Shown here in pieces: positions 16,828 to 28,539 of a stretch of DNA of 64,000 bases. The stretch's first letter is position 1, and every line of letters starts with the position of its first letter. The translations under genes were made by a program, and so were the position numbers. Origin of the DNA: Archangium violaceum. GTDB lineage: Bacteria; Myxococcota; Myxococcia; Myxococcales; Myxococcaceae. The notes beneath the pieces are model-generated. The model did no database searches, was not told the DNA's origin, and saw only the letters and a list, made by a program, of their open reading frames with translations. The stretch is from positions 1,391,001 through 1,455,000 of the forward strand of contig NZ_CP069396.1 of NCBI RefSeq assembly GCF_016887565.1, in the 5' to 3' direction.

Positions 16828-16879
16828 TTGGCGCCCGTGCCAACGGCTGCGGGTGCTCGGTCCGAGGCTCTGCTAGTCT
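16828..16879 (+). promoter_or_regulatory. Divergent control region: inverted repeat and extended -10
   Basis: Between the divergent amylase and pullulanase genes, TTGGC (16828-16832) and GCCAA (16839-16843) form a 16-bp inverted repeat, a plausible operator. On the plus strand TGCTAGTCT at 16871-16879 fits an extended -10 element for the pullulanase, though no good -35 stands 17 bases upstream. The remainder of the 200-base gap shows nothing else clear. Confidence 0.4.
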
Positions 16880-17004
16880 CCACCGCGCTCCCTCGGGCCG
16901 TGCCTGGATGACGGACGAGGGGCGCTTCCCCAAGACTCGAAGGGTGTGCGGGCTGGCTCGTCTCCAGGGAGGGGGCGGATCGTGCACCCAGGAAGGTGTG
17001 TTGA

Positions 17005-20451
<3,447 letters not shown>

Positions 20452-20466
20452 TCGTCCTCCCGTGAG

Positions 20467-20537
20467 GGTCCCCTCTCCTCCGCGAGGGGGGGACCTTCCG
20501 GCCGGGGCGGCCGCGGACCGGCCGATCGGGTCCGCGG
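20467..20537 (+). terminator. Two stem-loops after the pullulanase gene
   Basis: First stem: GGTCCCCTC (20467-20475) with the G-rich arm 20484-20495, three G bulged. Second stem: CCGCGGACC (20511-20519) with GGTCCGCGG (20529-20537), nine perfect pairs and a nine-base loop. Neither has a strong T-run; together they probably end the pullulanase transcript before larB. Confidence 0.5.
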
Positions 20538-20596
20538 GTGCACGTTCCGCACGCTCCTCATTCCTCCGCCCCGCACAGTGGGGTAGAGGAGCGTGC

Positions 20597-21349
20597 ATGG
20601 ACGAGAAGACGCTCACCCGACTGCTCGAGCAGGTGAAGGGCGGCAAGGTCTCCGTGGATGATGCCGTGGGACGGCTCAAGGACCTGCCCTTCGCCGAGCT
20701 CGGCTATGCCACCCTGGACACCCACCGCAGCCTGCGTTTCGGCTTCCCGGAAGTGGTGCTGGGAGAGCCGAAGACGGCGGAGCAGGTGCTGGGAATCGTA
20801 GGCAAGCTGGTGGAGCGCAAGCAGACGGTGCTGGTGACGCGGTTGCAGCCGGAGAAGGCCGAGGCGCTGCTGGCCGCCTTCCCCAAGGGCCAGTACCACG
20901 ACGTGGCGCGCATCTTCCATCTGAGGCAGGGCAAGCCGAAGGCGGGCACGGTGGCGGTGGTGACGGCGGGCACCAGCGACATCCCCGTGGCGGAGGAGGC
21001 GGCCGTCACCGCGGAGGCCATGGGGGCCACGGTGAAGCGCGTGTACGACGTGGGCGTGGCGGGCATCCACCGGCTGCTGCGGCGGCGCGAGGAGATTCAA
21101 GACGCGCACGCGGCGGTGGTGGTGGCGGGCATGGAGGGGGCGCTGGCGAGCGCATTGGGCGGGCTGGTGGGCATCCCGGTGGTGGCGGTGCCGACGTCGG
21201 TGGGTTACGGGGCCAACTTCGGTGGCGTGTCGGCGCTGCTGGCGATGATCAACTCGTGCGCGTCCAACGTGGCGACGATGAACATCGACAACGGCTTCGG
21301 TGGTGGTTTCTACGCGGCGCTGATCTCGCGGACGAAGGGCCGGCGCTGA
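20597..21349 (+). CDS. larB: Nickel-pincer cofactor biosynthesis protein LarB
   Basis: LarB of 250 residues, a PurE-like enzyme known to carboxylate and hydrolyse nicotinate adenine dinucleotide as the first step toward the nickel-pincer cofactor of lactate racemase-type enzymes. The family pattern is intact: LRFGFPEVVLGEPK in the N-terminal half, TAGTSDIPVAEEA, GMEGALASALGGL, VAVPTSVGYG and NIDNGFGGGFYA. ATG 20597 follows AGAGGAG. larC begins 70 bases later with one palindromic repeat in between, so they are probably cotranscribed. No larE or larA gene lies in the window. Confidence 0.95.
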   Translation: MDEKTLTRLLEQVKGGKVSVDDAVGRLKDLPFAELGYATLDTHRSLRFGFPEVVLGEPKTAEQVLGIVGKLVERKQTVLVTRLQPEKAEALLAAFPKGQYHDVARIFHLRQGKPKAGTVAVVTAGTSDIPVAEEAAVTAEAMGATVKRVYDVGVAGIHRLLRRREEIQDAHAAVVVAGMEGALASALGGLVGIPVVAVPTSVGYGANFGGVSALLAMINSCASNVATMNIDNGFGGGFYAALISRTKGRR

Positions 21350-21357
21350 GCCAAACA

Positions 21358-21392
21358 CCCCTCTCCCTCCGGGAGAGGGACGGGGTGAGGGT
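21358..21392 (+). repeat. REP-like palindromic repeat, copy A
   Basis: Arms CCCTCTCCC and GGGAGAGGG around a three-base loop (TCC), followed by an ACGGGGTGAGGGT tail. Same element as at 48593 (same orientation) and 28985 and 59630 (inverted). It lies between larB and larC and ends next to an in-frame ATG of larC at 21393. Confidence 0.85.
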
Positions 21393-21419
21393 ATGTCGGA
21401 CCCCGAGGGAGAACCAACC

Positions 21420-22595
21420 GTGCGCAAGATTCTCTACCTGGAGCCGGTGGGCGGCATCGCCGGGGACATGTTCCTGGCGGCGGGCGTGGACCTGGGCGTG
21501 TCGCCGGAGGCCATCGCGCAGGCGCTGAGCGGGCTGAAGGTGCCGGGCTGGAAGCTGGCGGTGAGCCGGGCGGTGCGGCACGCCATCAGTGGCACGCACC
21601 TGGACGTGGTGCTGGACGAGCGCGAGGCCCATCCGCACCGGGCGTACGCGGACATCCGCCAGCTCATCGAGGCGGCGCCAACACTCTCTCCCAAGGCGAA
21701 GGAGCGCGCGCTCGCGGTGTTCCGCGCCATCGGCGAGGCGGAGGCGAAGGTGCACGGCGTCTCCATCGACGCCATCCACTTCCACGAGGTGGGCGCGGTG
21801 GACTCCATCGTGGACATCTGCGGGGCGGCGGTGGTGTTGGACCTGTTGGGAGACCCAGAGGTGTACGCGGCGCCGCCGCCGCTGGGGAGTGGCACCATCC
21901 GGGTGGCGCACGGGAACATGCCCATCCCCGTGCCGGCCACGCTGGAGCTGCTCAAGGACGTGCCGGTGCGCTTCGAGGGCGTGGGCGAGCTGACGACGCC
22001 CACGGGCGCGGCGCTGCTGAAGGTGCTGGCGCGAATCGGCCAGCCGCTGCCGCCGGACTTCATCGTGGAGCGCATCGGCTACGGCGTGGGGACGAAGGAC
22101 TTCCGGGACAGGCCCAACGTGCTGCGCGCGTCCATGGGACGGGCGGAGGCGCGGACCGAGGGCCTCTGGGTGCTGGAGGCGAACCTGGACGACAGCACGC
22201 CGCAGCTGCTCGGCTACCTCCTCGAGCACCTGCTGGGCAAGGGAGCGCTGGATGCCTGGGTGGTGCCGGCGACGATGAAGAAGGCGCGGCCGGGGCACGT
22301 GCTGAGCGTGCTGGTGGACGGAGGCGCGAAGGAGAAGGTGGTGGACACGCTGATGCGCGAGTCCACCACACTCGGGGTGCGCTCCTACCCGGTGGAGCGG
22401 ATGGCGCTGGAGCGGGACTGGGTGGAGGTGGAGACGCCGTGGGGCCGGGTGCGCGTGAAGCGCGGCCTGCGCAACGGCGAGGTGCTCAACGCCCATCCCG
22501 AGTTCGAGGACTGCCGCAAGGTGGCCGAGGCCGCGGGCGTGCCGCTCAAGCAGGTGATGGCGGCGGCGCTGGCGGCGCTCGGCTCGGGGCGGTGA
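21420..22595 (+). CDS. larC: Nickel insertion protein LarC
   Basis: LarC of 391 residues, the CTP-dependent cyclometallase that inserts nickel into the pincer cofactor. It begins MRKILYLEPVGGIAGDM, the expected N-terminus, and shows HFHEVGAVDSIVDI, GNMPIPVPAT, LTTPTGAALL and the C-terminal ATMKKARPGH and ANLDDSTPQ segments. It is one continuous frame, unlike the larC1/larC2 frameshifted arrangement known from lactobacilli. GTG 21420 is chosen: GAGGGAG stands nine bases ahead and the family start fits. The in-frame ATG at 21393 lies at the edge of the repeat and would add nine odd residues. Partner LarB is immediately upstream. Confidence 0.93.
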   Translation: MRKILYLEPVGGIAGDMFLAAGVDLGVSPEAIAQALSGLKVPGWKLAVSRAVRHAISGTHLDVVLDEREAHPHRAYADIRQLIEAAPTLSPKAKERALAVFRAIGEAEAKVHGVSIDAIHFHEVGAVDSIVDICGAAVVLDLLGDPEVYAAPPPLGSGTIRVAHGNMPIPVPATLELLKDVPVRFEGVGELTTPTGAALLKVLARIGQPLPPDFIVERIGYGVGTKDFRDRPNVLRASMGRAEARTEGLWVLEANLDDSTPQLLGYLLEHLLGKGALDAWVVPATMKKARPGHVLSVLVDGGAKEKVVDTLMRESTTLGVRSYPVERMALERDWVEVETPWGRVRVKRGLRNGEVLNAHPEFEDCRKVAEAAGVPLKQVMAAALAALGSGR

Positions 22596-22596
22596 G

Positions 22597-22610
22597 CCGG
22601 GGGCGCCCGG
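22597..22610 (+). terminator. Short hairpin after larC
   Basis: CCGGG and CCCGG (five pairs, four-base loop) directly after the larC stop, followed by a T/C-rich stretch. A weak terminator candidate. Confidence 0.3.
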
Positions 22611-22683
22611 TCTTGCGCTCTCCTCGGTGTGCTTGTCAGAGTTCGCACGAGCCCGTCGGTCTTCGGCCTGTGGAGGTTCCCCG

Positions 22684-23715
22684 GTGAAAGTCGCTCATTC
22701 CCCGCTGCATGCCCGTCACGATGGTGGCAAGGAGCTGCACCGCGGCGAGCTGGTGCCGTGCTTCGAGATGCCGGTGCGCGCGGATTACATCCTGAAGGCG
22801 GTGGAGCGCGTGGGGTTCGAGGTGCGCGAGCCGCGCCCGTTCCCTCTGGAGTCGCTGCTGCGCGTCCACGACGCCGGCTTCGTCGAGTTCCTGCGCACCG
22901 CCCATGAGCAGTGGCGGGCCGCTGGCAAGGAAGGCTTCATGCTGCCCAGCGGCTTCCCCGCCCGCGCCCTGCGGCGTGACCACATCCCGTCCGGCATCAA
23001 CGGCAGGATGGGCTACTACGCCTTCGACGCCAGCACGCCCATCGTCGAGGGTACCTGGGAGGCCGCCTTCGCCGCCGCCCGGTGTGCCCTGACCGCCGCC
23101 GAGTGGGTCGCCGAAGGTGACAAGAGCGCCTACGCCCTGTGCCGTCCGCCCGGACACCACGCCGGGCACTCCGTCTACGGCGGTTACTGCTTCCTCAACA
23201 ACGCCGCGCTGGCGGCGCAGCACCTGCGCGACAGGGGCTTCGCGCGGGTGGCGGTGCTCGACGTGGACTACCACCACGGCAACGGCACCCAGGACATCTT
23301 CTGGGAGCGCTCCGACGTGCTGTTCGTGTCCATCCACGGCACCCCGGAGACCGAGTACCCCTACTTCCTCGGCTATGCCGACGAGCGCGGGGCCGGCGCG
23401 GGCGAGGGCTACACCCGCAACTTCCCGCTGCCGCGCGGCACCACCTGGGCGGAGTACAGCGCCGCGCTGGGGGCGGCGATGGATGTGCTCGGCGGGTTCT
23501 CGCCCGACGCCCTGGTGGTGTCGCTCGGCGTCGATACCTACGAGGGCGATCCGATCAGCTCCTTCAAGCTCTCCACCCACCACTACCCGTTGATGGGCCA
23601 GCGCCTGGCCGGGCTCAAGGTGCCGACGGTGTTCGTGCAGGAAGGCGGCTACGCCGTCGAGGACATCGGTACGAATGTCGCCGGAGTGTTGGAGGGATTT
23701 CTCGGTAAGGGTTGA
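22684..23715 (+). CDS. aphA: Acetylpolyamine amidohydrolase (class II histone-deacetylase fold)
   Basis: Zinc deacetylase of 343 residues in the arginase/HDAC superfamily, closest to acetylpolyamine amidohydrolases. Start GTG 22684 has GGAGG seven bases upstream and yields MKVAHSPLHARHDGGKEL, the family N-terminus. With this start the catalytic residues are His158-His159 (PPGHHAG), zinc ligands Asp195 and His197 (DVDYHHGNG) and Asp284 (LGVD), and Tyr323 (GGY), the same numbers I recall for the Mycoplana ramosa enzyme. It should remove acetyl groups from acetylated polyamines or similar small amines in the cytoplasm. It follows larC by 88 bases on the same strand, with no obvious functional link. 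Confidence 0.9.
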   Translation: MKVAHSPLHARHDGGKELHRGELVPCFEMPVRADYILKAVERVGFEVREPRPFPLESLLRVHDAGFVEFLRTAHEQWRAAGKEGFMLPSGFPARALRRDHIPSGINGRMGYYAFDASTPIVEGTWEAAFAAARCALTAAEWVAEGDKSAYALCRPPGHHAGHSVYGGYCFLNNAALAAQHLRDRGFARVAVLDVDYHHGNGTQDIFWERSDVLFVSIHGTPETEYPYFLGYADERGAGAGEGYTRNFPLPRGTTWAEYSAALGAAMDVLGGFSPDALVVSLGVDTYEGDPISSFKLSTHHYPLMGQRLAGLKVPTVFVQEGGYAVEDIGTNVAGVLEGFLGKG

Positions 23716-23906
23716 GGATTTCTCGTCCTCCGGGGCAGCTCCGTGCTCCGGCCTCGACGTCTGGACGCGCGCTCCTGGCGGTCTGCCCTGGAGTGCATCT
23801 CCTTCATCGGATGCCGTGCTGTTGGGAGTGCCTCGCGCGTTCCTCTCCGGGGAATGCTTTGCCCAGTGTGAGGGCGTGTCACTGGCCTTTCAGGGGTTTC
23901 CCTTTG
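23716..23906. other. Intergenic stretch before the glycan operon
   Basis: About 190 bases between the aphA-like gene and the sigma-54 site. No convincing gene or strong hairpin is visible. It is the place where an enhancer-binding protein site for the downstream promoter would be expected, but I could not identify a clear repeat. Confidence 0.4.
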
Positions 23907-23922
23907 TGGTGCGGTGGTTGCA
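23907..23922 (+). promoter_or_regulatory. Sigma-54 (-24/-12) promoter candidate
   Basis: TGGTGCG-GTGG-TTGCA matches the TGGCACG-N4-TTGCW consensus at 10 of 12 specified positions, with the GG and GC doublets at the correct spacing. Transcription would start near 23933, about 13 bases before the ATG of the deacetylase gene, which has GGGGA in that leader. It implies control by an enhancer-binding activator, common for myxobacterial developmental genes. Confidence 0.65.
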
Positions 23923-23945
23923 ATGCATCCGCACGGGGGAAATGA

Positions 23946-25070
23946 ATGAAGCAGGCCAATACAGTGATCCCGTTGCCCATACGGAATCAGGTCGCCCTGG
24001 AGAGACCCAGGAACCAGGTGGATCTGGAGCGGCTGGTGTTGCGCGCACGCAGCGGCATCGAGCGGCGCTGGACATCCTGGCTGGCCAGGGGCGTGAAGAC
24101 ACTCTCGTATTACGGAGGCTTCTCCGCCTCCAGGCCGCTGGGAGAGGGCGAGGCGGTCATCCTCTTCTACCACAAGGTGCAGCGGCGGCCGGTGGGAGTC
24201 TGGGGCGAGCCGGTGCTCGATGTCCGGGAGTTCGAGCGGCATGCCCTCTTCCTGGCGCGCGAGTACCAACCGGTGCTCCTGTCCGAGCTCGTCGCGGGGC
24301 TCGCGGGACGGGCGAGATTGCCCCGCCGGGCCCTGGCGCTGACCTTCGATGATGGCTACCGCAACAACCTGTACCTCGTCGCGCCCATCCTCGCGCGCCA
24401 TGGCATCCCGGCCACCGTCTTCGTCACCACGGGGCTGGTGGGGACCGATCGCTGGATGTGGGCGTATGAGCTGGAGGAGCTCTTCTCCCGCAACCCGCCC
24501 GACCAGGTGTGCCGCGCGAGTGGAGACCCGGCCATCCTGCGGCTCGGCTCGCTCGGCTTGAGACCGCGAGTCCTGATGATGGCGTGCGTCGAGTACCTCA
24601 AGGAGCTGCCGCACGCGAGCATGCTCGGCATCGTGGAGCGGATGCGCGCATCGCTGCCGGTCCCGGTGAACGATGAGAACCGTTTCCTCTCCTGGGAGGA
24701 GGTGCGGGAGCTGTCGCGCCAGGGGTTCGAGATCGGAGCTCATACGGAGAACCACCCCATCCTCACGCGGCTCCCGCTCGCGGAGGTGGAGCGGGAGCTT
24801 CGGGCCTGCCGCGACACCCTCGAGGAGAAGCTGGGCGTGCGTCCGACGCTCTTCTCCTATCCCAACGGGGCCACGGACCCCGGGGTGACGGAGCTCGTGG
24901 GCCGCTACTTCGAGGCGGCGGTCACCACGCAGTCGGGAATCTGCTCGCGAGCGAGTGGGCTCCTCGAGCTTCCGCGCATCGGGGCGCCCGTTCCCGTGTC
25001 GGAGCTGGCCTTCGAGCTGACCTGGAACTATCTGCGGACAGAAGTGGCGCGGCCCGTGCCGGCACCGTGA
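23946..25070 (+). CDS. Polysaccharide deacetylase (NodB domain)
   Basis: Carbohydrate esterase family 4 protein of 374 residues. The NodB motifs are complete: TFDDGY with Asp135 and Asp136, the metal-binding His266 and His270 in AHTENHP, and FSYPNG near 303-308. The N-terminal 60 residues are basic and lack a clear signal peptide, so it probably acts in the cytoplasm or at the inner membrane face on a lipid- or nucleotide-linked sugar, removing N-acetyl groups. It is the first gene of a four-gene operon with acyltransferases and an aminotransferase; the next gene starts 24 bases on. Substrate unknown. Confidence 0.88.
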   Translation: MKQANTVIPLPIRNQVALERPRNQVDLERLVLRARSGIERRWTSWLARGVKTLSYYGGFSASRPLGEGEAVILFYHKVQRRPVGVWGEPVLDVREFERHALFLAREYQPVLLSELVAGLAGRARLPRRALALTFDDGYRNNLYLVAPILARHGIPATVFVTTGLVGTDRWMWAYELEELFSRNPPDQVCRASGDPAILRLGSLGLRPRVLMMACVEYLKELPHASMLGIVERMRASLPVPVNDENRFLSWEEVRELSRQGFEIGAHTENHPILTRLPLAEVERELRACRDTLEEKLGVRPTLFSYPNGATDPGVTELVGRYFEAAVTTQSGICSRASGLLELPRIGAPVPVSELAFELTWNYLRTEVARPVPAP

Positions 25071-25094
25071 GCAGCCGAGGGGGGAGGGGGGAAG

Positions 25095-26240
25095 ATGGAA
25101 CAGGCGGTCCGGTGGGAAGAGGTGCCCGGGCTCGACATCACCGTCGAGCAGCGGGTGGGGCTGGAGACCCTGTCCGGGTTCTCGTCCGAGTGGGACGCGC
25201 TCGCGCGAGCCACTCCTGGGGCGGGACCCTTCGCGCTCAGTGGTTGGACGCGGTTGTGGATGGAGAGCTTCGCCCCGGGTTCCACGCTGCGGGTGCTGCG
25301 TGCGAGCAGGGGCGGCCGGGCGATCGCCTTCGCTCCGCTCCTGGAGCGGCGCGGGCGTCTCGCGGGCGTGCCCGTGCGGCTGTGGCAGTCTCCGTCCAAC
25401 GAGCACTCGCAGCGGGTGGCGTGGGCGCTCGACGCGGCGCGCCCGGAGGAAGCCGTGCGCGGCGTCTGGGCGCACCTCCGGGAGGAGCCCTGGGAGGTGC
25501 TCCTCCTCAAGGACATCGAGGCGGGTGGCGTGGTGGACGCGGCGCTCGGCGCGGCCGCCGGAGAGGACGGCTTCCTGGTGGCGCGCTGGCCCTCGCTCGA
25601 GTCGCCGTGGCTTCCGGTGCTCTCCCGCGGCGCGCTCGAGGAGACGCTCGATGCCAGGTTCCGCGCCAACCTCCGGCGGCGGCGCAAGAAGCTCGCGCGG
25701 CAGGGCCCGCTCGTGCTGCGCCGTGTGGACGATGAGGCTTCCGTCTCCCGTGCGCTCGAGGAGGGGCTCGCGCTCGAAGGGAGCGGGTGGAAGGGGCGCG
25801 GTGGGACGGCCATCGTCTGCCGTCCGGAGACGCTCGCCTTCTACACGCGGCTGGCCCGGCTCGCCGCGTCGGGGGGATGGCTCTCCCTCTATACGCTCTC
25901 GGCGGGCGACCATCCCGTGGCCTTCCACTTCGGGCTGGAGTACGGGGGCCGCTACTACCTGCTCAAGCCCGGCTACGACGAGCGCTTCTCCGAGTGCTCT
26001 CCGGGCCAGCTCCTCGTCGAGGACGTGCTGGAGGAGCTCTCCCACCGGGGCACGGCGGAGTTCGATTTCCTGGGCCCGCGGATGACCTGGAAGCTCGACT
26101 GGACCGAGCGGCTCCGTTCTCACGTCTGGTTGTTCATCGTCCGGCCCTCGCTCAAGGGTCGGCTCCTGCACGCGGCTCGCTTCCGCCATGGACCGGCGCT
26201 GAAGCGATGGATTCGGGAGGTGGGTGGATGGAAACATTGA
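25095..26240 (+). CDS. CelD/BcsL-type (FemAB-like) GNAT acyltransferase
   Basis: Protein of 381 residues with the double-GNAT layout of the Acetyltransf_6 group (COG5653; loosely FemAB-related). The second half carries the typical blocks: RFRANLRRRRKKLARQG, then LEGSGWKGRGGTA, a FYTRLARLAA segment, YYLLKPGYDERFSECSPGQLL and FDFLGPRMTWKLDW. Family members are tied to exopolysaccharide synthesis and transfer acyl or aminoacyl groups to amino sugars; the donor here is unknown. ATG 25095 follows GGGAGGGGGGAAG. Its stop overlaps the start of the aminotransferase gene, so translation is coupled. Confidence 0.85.
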   Translation: MEQAVRWEEVPGLDITVEQRVGLETLSGFSSEWDALARATPGAGPFALSGWTRLWMESFAPGSTLRVLRASRGGRAIAFAPLLERRGRLAGVPVRLWQSPSNEHSQRVAWALDAARPEEAVRGVWAHLREEPWEVLLLKDIEAGGVVDAALGAAAGEDGFLVARWPSLESPWLPVLSRGALEETLDARFRANLRRRRKKLARQGPLVLRRVDDEASVSRALEEGLALEGSGWKGRGGTAIVCRPETLAFYTRLARLAASGGWLSLYTLSAGDHPVAFHFGLEYGGRYYLLKPGYDERFSECSPGQLLVEDVLEELSHRGTAEFDFLGPRMTWKLDWTERLRSHVWLFIVRPSLKGRLLHAARFRHGPALKRWIREVGGWKH

Positions 26241-27364
26241 TGGCCATTCCGTCGATGCCGGACCTCGGCCCGGCGCAACTGCTGCCGCGCCGGGGCGGCA
26301 AGGTGCTCTTTCCCTTCAACAGGCACGGGCTCGAGCTGACCTACCTCGGCCGCAACGCCGTCTGGCGGGCCGCCAGGATGCTGGGGCTCGAAGGGTGCGA
26401 GGTCATCGTCCCGGCGTACCACCATGGTGTGGAAGTCTCGGCCCTGCTCCACGCGGGAGCGCGGCTCCGGTTCGCGCGCGTGGATGCGTCGGGACGGTTG
26501 GATCCGGACGATGTCCGAGCGCGCGTGGGCCCTCGCACGCGCGCCATCTATGTCATTCATTACGCGGGGTTCCCCCAGCCGCTCGATGCGCTGCTGGAGA
26601 TCGCCCGCGAGGCTGGCGCCTTCCTGATCGAGGACTGCGCGCTGTCGCTCTTCTCCCGCGAGGGCGTGTATCCGCTGGGAAGCAGGGGCGATGCCGCCAT
26701 CTTCTGTTTCTACAAAACGCTCCCCGTGCCTCATGGCGGAGGTCTGCTCCTGCGAGAGGCTCACGCGGAGCGGCTCGCGGACCTGGCACCTCCTCCGCTC
26801 CTGCCAACGCTCTCGCACATGGCTGGCTCGATGCTGGTGGGTGCCGAGCGCCGGTTCCAGGGTCCGGGCAGGTGGCTGCGCTCGATGGCGAAGACCTTCA
26901 CCGGGCGCGTCCGGGCCCGGGCGCGGCTCGAGGACGTTCCGGTGGGAACCCAGGCCTTCGAGCCGGGAGCGGTTCATCTCGGGATGAGCCCCGTCGTCGC
27001 GAGGGCGCTGGGGTCCGTGGACGCGGAGCAGGTGGTGCGCCGCCGCCGCGCCAACTGGCTCTTTCTCCACGAGCGGATCGGCAGGCCCGAGCGAGCGACG
27101 TGGTCCTCGCTGCCGCCAGGGGTGTGCCCGCTCTTCTATGCGCTGGAGGTGGAGGACAAGGCTCGCGCCCTGCGCCTGCTGTGGTCACGGGGCATCCAGG
27201 CGGTCGATTTCTGGAGGTCCGGTCATCCCGCAGCCTCGTGCGAGCGCTTCCCCGAGGTGGAGGCACTGCGCCAGCGGGTGGTGGAGCTCCCCTGTCATCA
27301 AGCGCTCGGCTCCGAGGAGCTCGAGCATGTCGCGAAGGTGGCGAGGGAGGCGCTGGAGGCATGA
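26228..27364 (+). CDS. DegT/DnrJ/EryC1-type PLP aminotransferase
   Basis: PLP-dependent fold-type I enzyme of 378 residues, DegT-like. Visible features are the N-terminal GRNAVWRAARML and VPAYHHGVEVSALLHAGA cofactor-binding blocks, YVIHYAGFPQPL, the acidic pair Glu135-Asp136 in LIEDCAL that holds the pyridine nitrogen, and Lys163 in FCFYKTLPVPHGG as the Schiff-base lysine. It should make an amino sugar or use a related sugar nucleotide; the GEGG pattern of classic sugar aminotransferases is replaced by PVPHGGG, so the substrate may differ. ATG 26228 has GGGAGG six bases upstream and overlaps the previous gene by 13 bases; ATG 26240 is an alternative. Confidence 0.86.
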   Translation: METLMAIPSMPDLGPAQLLPRRGGKVLFPFNRHGLELTYLGRNAVWRAARMLGLEGCEVIVPAYHHGVEVSALLHAGARLRFARVDASGRLDPDDVRARVGPRTRAIYVIHYAGFPQPLDALLEIAREAGAFLIEDCALSLFSREGVYPLGSRGDAAIFCFYKTLPVPHGGGLLLREAHAERLADLAPPPLLPTLSHMAGSMLVGAERRFQGPGRWLRSMAKTFTGRVRARARLEDVPVGTQAFEPGAVHLGMSPVVARALGSVDAEQVVRRRRANWLFLHERIGRPERATWSSLPPGVCPLFYALEVEDKARALRLLWSRGIQAVDFWRSGHPAASCERFPEVEALRQRVVELPCHQALGSEELEHVAKVAREALEA

Positions 27365-28530
27365 ACAGCCGCTGGACAGTGGGCATCGTGAGGGAGACGC
27401 GGGGCTTCCTGGCGCTCCGGGACGAGTGGCGGCGCTTGTACGGGTCCGTCCGGGCGCGCGTCTTCAACACCTGGGAATGGCTCTTCGGCTGGCACCTCCA
27501 CTTCGGCAGGGAGCGGCGGCTCTTCATCCTCACGGCACGGGACGAGACGGGCGGGCTCGTCGGAGTGCTGCCGCTCTCCATCGAGGAGCAGCGGTGGGCA
27601 GGTGGCCGCCTCCGGTGGCTCCGGTTCCTGGGGGATGAGGCCGTGGGCAGCGACTACCTGGATGCCATCCTCCGGCCCGGGGATGAGCCGGCCATCGCCG
27701 GGGCGCTGGTGGATGCGCTCGCGAGCACCTGGCGCGAGTGGGACATCCTGGAGCTGGCCGACATGGAGGAGACGTCTCCCCTCGTGGCGCTCCTGAGAGC
27801 GCGCTGCGAGGCTCGAGGGTGGCACCTGGAGAGCACCGGGCGGAACCGCTGTCCGTACGAGGCTTTCGAGGTGGGCGAGAGCTTCGACACCCTGCTGGCC
27901 CGGGTGCCCCGGGCCGACAACTACCTGCGCCGTCGCAAGTGGCTCGAACGCCAGAAGGGCTTCGCCATCACGAAGGCGGAGGACCCCGAGGCGCTCGCCC
28001 TCGCGCTGCCCGAGTTCTTCCGGTTGCATGCCCTGCGTTGGGGAGCGCGCAGCTCGCTCGATGCGCCAGACGTCCAGGAGTTCCACCGTGCGGTGGTGCC
28101 GCTCCTGGCGGCGGAGGGAAAGGTCCGCGTCTACCTGCTGTCCGTGGAGGGCAGGGCGGTGGCATCGGTCTACGCCCTGCTGCACGGGCGCACCTTCAGT
28201 TATTACAACGCGGGATATGACCCCGAGTGGAAGGCGCGGAGCGTGGGGCTCGTCCTCGTGGGCGAGACGTTCCGCGATGCGCTGGCCGAGGGCTTTTCCG
28301 AGTACGACTTCCTGCGCGGTGTCGAGGCGTACAAGTCGGACTGGACGCGGGGGCTCCGGACGACGGTGCGGCTGCGCATCACCCGGCCGGCGAGCCTCGG
28401 CGATTGGGTCGTGCGTGCCCAGGCGCTCGAACAGACGGCCCGAGGCGTGCTCCGGGATGCGCTCCCCGGGGAGGTGCTCACACGCCTCCGGCGGTTGCGG
28501 TCGCGGGGTCAGGAGGTACCGGTGAGGTGA
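27361..28530 (+). CDS. Second CelD/BcsL-type (FemAB-like) acyltransferase
   Basis: Protein of 389 residues of the same Acetyltransf_6 group as the gene at 25095 but clearly diverged. Recognisable parts are FNTWEWLFGWHLHFG near the N-terminus, NYLRRRKWLERQKG, FFRLHALRWGARSSLD, YAL-HGRTFSYYNAGYDPEW and YDFLRGVEAYKSDWTRG. The ATG overlaps the aminotransferase stop (ATGA). Two different acyltransferases around an aminotransferase suggest two distinct acylations, or one enzyme acting on a newly made amino group and one on a deacetylated one. This ends the operon; the convergent CULT gene stops 9 bases away. Confidence 0.85.
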   Translation: MNSRWTVGIVRETRGFLALRDEWRRLYGSVRARVFNTWEWLFGWHLHFGRERRLFILTARDETGGLVGVLPLSIEEQRWAGGRLRWLRFLGDEAVGSDYLDAILRPGDEPAIAGALVDALASTWREWDILELADMEETSPLVALLRARCEARGWHLESTGRNRCPYEAFEVGESFDTLLARVPRADNYLRRRKWLERQKGFAITKAEDPEALALALPEFFRLHALRWGARSSLDAPDVQEFHRAVVPLLAAEGKVRVYLLSVEGRAVASVYALLHGRTFSYYNAGYDPEWKARSVGLVLVGETFRDALAEGFSEYDFLRGVEAYKSDWTRGLRTTVRLRITRPASLGDWVVRAQALEQTARGVLRDALPGEVLTRLRRLRSRGQEVPVR

Positions 28531-28539
28531 TGGAGGCGC

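Noticed and set aside
21393-21419. ATG at 21393 as larC start
   Set aside because: Lies at the edge of the repeat, adds nine residues unlike the family, and the GTG at 21420 has a well-spaced ribosome site.
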